A stretch of 64,000 nt of DNA from Hydnum rufescens UP504. Lineage: Eukaryota > Basidiomycota > Agaricomycetes > Cantharellales > Hydnaceae. The stretch lies in NCBI GenBank assembly GCA_014904985.1, contig MU129036.1, positions 1 through 64,000 on the forward strand, read 5' to 3'. Position 1 is the stretch's first letter, and each line of letters begins with the position of its first letter. The translations under genes and the position numbers were made by a program. The notes below the pieces were generated by a model that was not told the DNA's origin, ran no database searches, and saw only the letters and a list, made by a program, of their open reading frames with translations. Shown piece by piece: positions 58,830-64,000 of this stretch.

Positions 58830-59431
58830 TGAGTGACTGGAAAGACCGCGGGTTGGGGAAGACACGGTCAGAACGGAAAGAGCGAATGAGCTGGTCTAGT
58901 ACAGCCTCCATAATTTTGAAGTTGGGCACGCCTTGCCTCGGAAGACGCCGAAGAGGATCGACTGCACATCAGTTGTCCCCAGCATCCCTCTAGGCTCCCT
59001 GCTGTTTTGATTTCCCATCTATTGTTAATCTATTATAATAGGTTATAATATCTTACATTTTCTAATATATAGGTTTTTTTCAAGCAGCTTAATAGGTGGA
59101 GCCATAGGCCAGCTCGCCCAAATCTCGCGACCCGCTCATACAATGAAAATCAGTTTTTTTTTTTTCGTAAACGAAGAGTGAGGTAGAACACAATGTGATG
59201 AGATACGCAGTACAAGTGAAATCCCCGACCAGGAGGAAGAAGGAAGAAAAGGGCATGGACGTTTACAGAAAGGTACGCATGGAGGCAGCCCAGGGTTGCA
59301 CAGATTACAATGCATGGAGAGTGGGGGGGGGGCGGGGGAATGGAAGACATCAGGTCGTGCAGAAAATATTTGGGAAGATTGTCGGGGTCTTCGTCATTGT
59401 CGTAAGCGGATAGGTGCGTGAAGGTCGTTCT
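58830..59431. other. Intergenic, AT-rich
   Basis: No gene. Includes ttctattgttaatctattat-type AT-rich sequence (59018-59080) and a T run (59153-59165). Confidence 0.5.
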
Positions 59432-60654
59432 TCAGGGAGATGATAGAATGACCGCCAAGAATTGCTCATAATCCAACGACACCCTTCCGGTGCGATTTAC
59501 ATCAAGACTATCAATCCCGATTCCATGAGCAGGAGTGAGGAAGTGAGAGGAGGCAGGTAAAAGAGACGACGAGATAACAAGAAACATTACCTTTGGAAAG
59601 TTTCCGTGAGAGTCTTGATAACGACACACGCACGTACAAACCTATCCAAAAGGTACACGTGTATGTTTATGAAAAACACCACAAGTACAGAAGATGGACG
59701 AACCGATCAAAAGTCATACCGGCAGTCGCTCGGGGACCATACAAGGGTTGATGGGATTGATTTAAGGGTACGGTGGCGTACTTCGTCTCCACCAAGCTGA
59801 GCAGATAGGGGGTGAGTCTATAGCCGAACCGTCCAAGAGCGTTGGCGAGCTCCTCGCCCTCTATCGATCCAGACGAGTCTGTGTCGAAATGTCGAAACAC
59901 ACTGAATTGGGGGTGGGTTCACCACAAGCAACACCTCGGAGAACGAATGAAGAGCTCACTTCTGCCACTCTGAATAAATGAAGAACCTTAGTCGGACCAA
60001 GACGTCGGGGACAGCAAGTTTGGGATAAGGACTCCACCTTGAATGTACTTCCACATCCCGCAGAACTCTTGGAAAGACAGGGATCCTGTCTTCCTAACGT
60101 CCTAGTGTAGGAAATCAATAACGCCACCGATATGGCTGGGTAGCGAACGGAACCCACGAAGATATTCAGTAACATCTTGCATCTACAGCAAAGTTGAATG
60201 AGCTGTCCAAGCAATAAATCAAGAGATCTGGCGTGGCACGCACGTATCAAGATCAAAGGCTGCTGAGAACACTGATTAGATGAGGTGCGCGAGACAGTGG
60301 ACAAGATGACCTACGGGACCAATTGCCGTTGACTAAGGCCCTCTGGAGTTCATCCACGTAGATTGATCCAGATCTACGTGATCCATCAGGAAATAGTCGG
60401 GGAACACATTCGCTTTAGGAGTCTCAGACGCACCGGTCAGTATCCACAGCCGTAAACCAGCCCCAAAGCACAGGATCGGCTCCAGGAGGCGGGGCAGGGA
60501 TTCCAAATGTCCCGGGGGGATTAGGATATTGCACGGAGTCGGGATAGCCAGGATTTACGCCGCCAGTGTAACTAGGAACAATTTGGGCTGGAAGGCCGGC
60601 GTTGAAGCTGGAACGACGGCGGGAAACATTTTGATTTGGATTGAGATAGGACAT
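59432..60654 (-). CDS. PEF1: Penta-EF-hand calcium-binding protein (ALG-2/Pef1-like)
   Basis: Start MSYLNPNQNVSRRRSSFNAG, a Pro/Gly/Tyr-rich N-terminus (GTFGIPAPPPGADPVLWGWF), then five EF-hand units spread over short exons: AVDTDRSGSIYVDELQRALV (EF1, joined across a gtgcgt...acgtag intron), KMLLNIFDVRKTGSLSFQEF (EF2), VFRHFDTDSSGSIEGEELAN (EF3), the FGYRLTPYLLSLV helix with GMTFDRFVRACVVIKTLTET (EF4 region), and LDVNRTGRVSLDYEQFLAVI (EF5). The DxDxSG-type calcium loops are intact in EF1 and EF3; the EF2 loop (DVRKTG) has lost acidic positions. PEF proteins bind membranes or partner proteins in a calcium-dependent way; yeast Pef1 acts in polar growth and cation homeostasis. Confidence 0.9.
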
Positions 60655-61183
60655 GGCTACAGTCGTAGGACTTGATCGCGAGGAGGAGGAGGAGGATAAG
60701 GGTGGGCTGCTATTTATGAGATTACATAGGTCACGATACAGATATGCATCCTATATGCATTTTAGATGGCCTCCACGCCGGAACATTACATCCATCCAAG
60801 ATATCGTGGGAGATACGGCATATATGATTACAATCTACACGCCAGAACACGAGGGAGATCCCCCAAAAAAGTTTCAACACCGTTTGCTCTCATTTCTGCA
60901 AGCTGAAGACGCCAGCCTCAGCAGGGCGAACTCAGAGGGGATTGGGATCGATCCTAACCAGATCGCAAGGGTTATTCCAGAGTATTTTTCGCCAGGGTTC
61001 TCACAAGGCATTAAGCGCCCGACGAGTATTGTTACTAACCTGCAACCCAGTATGGCTAAAGTCCTCCAGAAGTCCGGATTGATGGAGAAATGGACCGGGC
61101 ACAGTCTTCCGGTGGATCCAAAAGTATTGAATATTGCTATCAATGATTTTCGATCACATCGCAGGCCACCGCGTGGATGTTGA
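60653..61183 (+). CDS. Uncharacterised ORF divergent from the PEF gene
   Basis: A 176-codon frame whose first ATG overlaps the PEF start codon on the other strand, so the true start is probably later (for example the Met at about 60758, MHFRWPPRRN). It contains DIVGDTAYMITIYTPEHEGD, RANSEGIGIDPNQIARVIPE and RPTSIVTNLQPSMAKVLQKS, with no motif I recognise. A further frame at 61208-61456 (GAWPVEDEVDPYRFDIEDLS) could be the same gene across an intron or frameshift. It lies directly upstream of the helicase gene. Confidence 0.35.
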   Translation: MATVVGLDREEEEEDKGGLLFMRLHRSRYRYASYMHFRWPPRRNITSIQDIVGDTAYMITIYTPEHEGDPPKKFQHRLLSFLQAEDASLSRANSEGIGIDPNQIARVIPEYFSPGFSQGIKRPTSIVTNLQPSMAKVLQKSGLMEKWTGHSLPVDPKVLNIAINDFRSHRRPPRGC

Positions 61184-61436
61184 GACCAAGGAGGCCATAG
61201 TAAGGCCATGACGGCATCAGCTAGATCAAGGATGGGCGCCTGGCCTGTGGAAGACGAAGTTGATCCTTATCGCTTTGATATCGAGGATTTATCGGATGTG
61301 CCTTTACCCTTCATAGTTGTATCATATATAGAATATAGGGTGCAATGGCTCGATCGACCACCTCGGGATTGCACCTATTCTGGAGTGTTGCCTCGCTCCC
61401 ACGGCACGGCACTTGCCAGCACAATTTTGCCATTCA

Positions 61437-64000
61437 TATGTCGGATTTTATCCTGACTCTCGATTCTGATCTTGAAGAAGATGCCCTGTTGCCTCGGAAT
61501 AATGCCAAGTCTACGAAAAGGACCTAAGTCTAAGAAACCTTCAGGCAACGTACCTGTTCCAGACGAAGAACCAGCTGCATTAGATCCAGAGTTCAATTTT
61601 GACGTCGGCGGAGGACTCGATGAGACGTGGAACTTGGGTGTTCAGAATGATGTTGTTCAAGTGGGAACGAAAGCCTGTGAGTCGTTTATGAGTCCATCCT
61701 TGATTTCATTATCTGGGTCGAAAGCTCAGACAATCTTCACGCCAAGATCCCAATATCTGTGGATGACATTATTGAGCGGAGGAGGGATATTACGAAGCCA
61801 CGAAGGCATAAAGTCACCATAGGCTCTGATGTGCAAGATGATAGCTCACAAGACGATCAAATTAGTGGTCTATCCGAGAGCGAAGGCGATGAGGATGGTG
61901 AGCATTCATTAATGAGTATTGGTATGCTCTTTATGCTGAGTTCCTGGTAGAATTTGGAAATGGCGTCGATGGTGGTGATGAGTCCAACGCGGGTGATGAT
62001 GACGATCCATTGAATTCCAGCGATGATGCTGAAGATGTCGAAGGGTCGAGTGCCCCAAGCGACGAGGAGGGAAATTCGGATTCGGATGTCGACTCTGAGG
62101 AAGAGACTCAAGCAGAGAAAGACCGTAAAGCTGCATTACTTCGCTGCTCCAGAAGACAGAGCAACAGACAATGCATCGTCCTTCAGTGCTCTGAATCTCT
62201 CTCGTCCATTGGTCCGAGCGCTCACAACCTTGTCATTTTCCACACCTACTCCAATTCAAGCCTCAACGATACCCGTTGCCCTCGAAGGTCATGATGTCCT
62301 TGGCTCCGCTGTTACTGGATCCGGAAAGACCGCCGCATTCATGATTCCCTCCCTCGAACGTCTCATGTACCGCGAACGCGGTGGCCCCGGTGAGATTCGC
62401 GTTCTCATCCTTGTCCCTACCCGGGAGTTGGCTGTGCAATGCGCGGATGTGGGCAAGAGTCTTGCTCGATTCACGGACGTTACATTTGGTGTGGTCGTAG
62501 GTAGGTTTTCGTGTGCCAATTTCCCCAAAGTTTTTTTCTCTGATCTTCTGTTGCCGCAGGTGGATTGTCTGTGAAGACCCAAGAAGCCACGCTGCGCTCC
62601 CGACCGGATATTCTAATCGCGACTCCAGGCCGTCTCATTGATCACCTTCAGAACACTCCATCTTTCTCCCTCGCCGCTATTGATATCCTCATTCTCGATG
62701 AGCAGATAGAATGCTTTCAGATGGATTCGCTGCGGAGCTGCAAGAGATCATAACAGCTTGTCCGAGGTCCCGGCAAACGATGTTGTTTTCTGCGACGATG
62801 ACCGACGACGTGGATTCGCTTGTTCGACTCTCGATGAATCGTCCCGTACGGCTATTCGTCGACCCGAAGAAGAGTCCTTGCACGAGGCCTCGTGCAAGAG
62901 TTCGTTCGTGTCAAGCGGGAGGCTGAACGCCAGGCAATTTTGATGGTCCTGTGCAGCCGAACATCGAGGCGGAACACGATCGTGTTCTTTCGCAGCAAGA
63001 AGCTTTGCCATCAGATGAGGGTCGTTTTTGGGTATCAGGTCTTCGAGCTGCTGAACTTCATGGAGATTTAACTCAAGAGCAGGCGGGTTTTCTCACGCGG
63101 ACGGTTTAGTCAAGGTGCTTTGAACTCATCCCCGTCGGTTATAGAGATTATTGTCTCTGCGTCGCTTCCGCGATGGTGAGGTCGACTACTTGCTAGCGAC
63201 CGACCTCGCTTCTCGCGGTCTCGACATTAAGGGGATGGACACCGTCATCAATTACGACATGCCGACTCAGATTGAATTGTACCTGCACCGTGTTGGACGC
63301 ACTGCTCGTGCTGGCGAGAAGGGACGGTCAGATTTTTTTTTTGCTAAGCTTTCACTTTCTTCATCTACTGATGCAGCGATTGGATACTGTTGATCGTAGC
63401 TCCATTTCTTTAGTCGGGGAGGCAGATCGCGCTATGTTAAAGGTGGCGATAAAACGGAGTGAAAATGACAAGGTTCGACATCGTCTGGTTCCAGATGAGT
63501 CTGCCAAGGCGATGCTAGCCAAACTGGAAGCCGTAAGGAATGAGGTGTCCGAAGTTCTCAAGGAAGAGCAAGAGGAGAAAGCGGTGAGTTTATGACGCGT
63601 TCCGTTGGACCCTCAAGTTAGTTGACATGCATTTGCTTCAGATTCGCCGCGCAGAAATGGAACTGAAGAAGGGCGAAAACATGATTGAACATCAAGACGA
63701 GATATTTTCTCGTCCAAAAAAGACGTGGTTCACTTCTGGCAAGGAAAAAGCCCAGGCGGAGAGTGCGTGTTCACATCTGTTTGATGCGTCCTTTGGTTCA
63801 TATCGTATCGTGGTTATTAGGCATAAGCAAAGAGCAATACGAGGCTGGGTTCCAAAGCCACAAAAAAATGACAGACGAAAAGAAAAGGAATCGATCAGGA
63901 CGAGCCCCCTCCTAAACGCGAGAAATTTGCTGGTCTGTCGCGGAAGGCGAAAACGACGGAAGCTCGCTGCAGAGGCCGATAAAGAGTTCAACGACCAAGG
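61437..64000 (+). pseudogene. DRS1: DRS1/DDX27-like DEAD-box helicase with multiple frameshifts (3' end outside window)
   Basis: A nucleolar DEAD-box RNA helicase for 60S ribosome assembly. MSDFILTLDSDLEEDALLPR is a typical Drs1 N-terminus. An acidic region follows (DEDG, SNAGDDDDPLNSSDDAEDVE), then the Q motif (LTTLSFSTPTPIQ), motif I AVTGSGKTAAF, motif Ia PTRELAVQ, motif Ib TPGRLIDHL, motif [25 protein letters not shown], and [10 protein letters not shown] (motif VI). The C-terminal coil ([26 protein letters not shown]) is characteristic. Frame is lost at least seven times, each by one base, including inside the DEAD motif (gatgagcagatag for an expected DEAD codon run, 62697-62709). It is therefore either a pseudogene or affected by consensus errors. 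Confidence 0.85.

Overview
The window looks like nuclear DNA of a filamentous basidiomycete, probably an agaricomycete; Rhizoctonia/Ceratobasidium-like is my guess and cannot be proven here. Reasons: genes are split by many short introns (about 50-70 nt) with GTRAGT donors and CTAAC branch sites; the families present (FunK1 kinase fragment, DUF6534 membrane protein, GMC oxidoreductase, JmjC proteins with a Cys-rich tail) are typical of mushrooms and relatives; there is a split tRNA-Lys and dense transposon debris.

Region 1 (1-17.6 kb) is a nest of transposons. A minus-strand Ty3/gypsy element lies between two 215-bp LTRs (1931-2145 and 17352-17565). It is dead: its gag-pol frame is broken by about a dozen stops that are all TGA where Arg (CGA) is expected. 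Two copies of a 1.6-kb repeat ('X') sit in it in opposite orientations (4410-6076; 7788-7807 plus 12780-14321). A 4.97-kb element ('Y', 7808-12779) then landed inside the second X copy and made a 9-bp target duplication. Y is the most unusual object here. It has a long palindromic core, and outward-reading tandem modules on both sides. Each module has an exon ending in a CCACACCCGC hairpin next to a splice donor, and an intron holding a second hairpin (AAAAAGAGCAGC...).

Region 2 (17.6-33.4 kb) has little recognisable content up to 20.5 kb, then a decayed beta-sandwich-like gene, then a head-to-tail duplication (about 4.2 kb per unit) of a JmjC-domain gene with a coiled-coil C-terminal part. 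A DUF6534 membrane protein gene follows.

Region 3 (33.4-42.2 kb): a GMC oxidoreductase on the plus strand, then a probable ORC6 and a clear MCM5 on the minus strand, two replication-licensing genes side by side.

Region 4 (42.8-57 kb): a split tRNA-Lys(CUU); a TIR transposon carrying a FunK1 fragment inside an inverted repeat and ending 32 bp before the start codon of an ARMC8/GID5-like gene; two uncharacterised minus-strand genes; and a second copy of the same transposon family with an hAT-like MITE nested in it.

Region 5 (57-64 kb): an uncharacterised minus-strand locus, a penta-EF-hand protein, an uncharacterised ORF, and a DRS1/DDX27-like DEAD-box helicase that runs off the window and has at least seven apparent frameshifts. 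All exon joins were read by eye and are approximate unless a boundary is stated.
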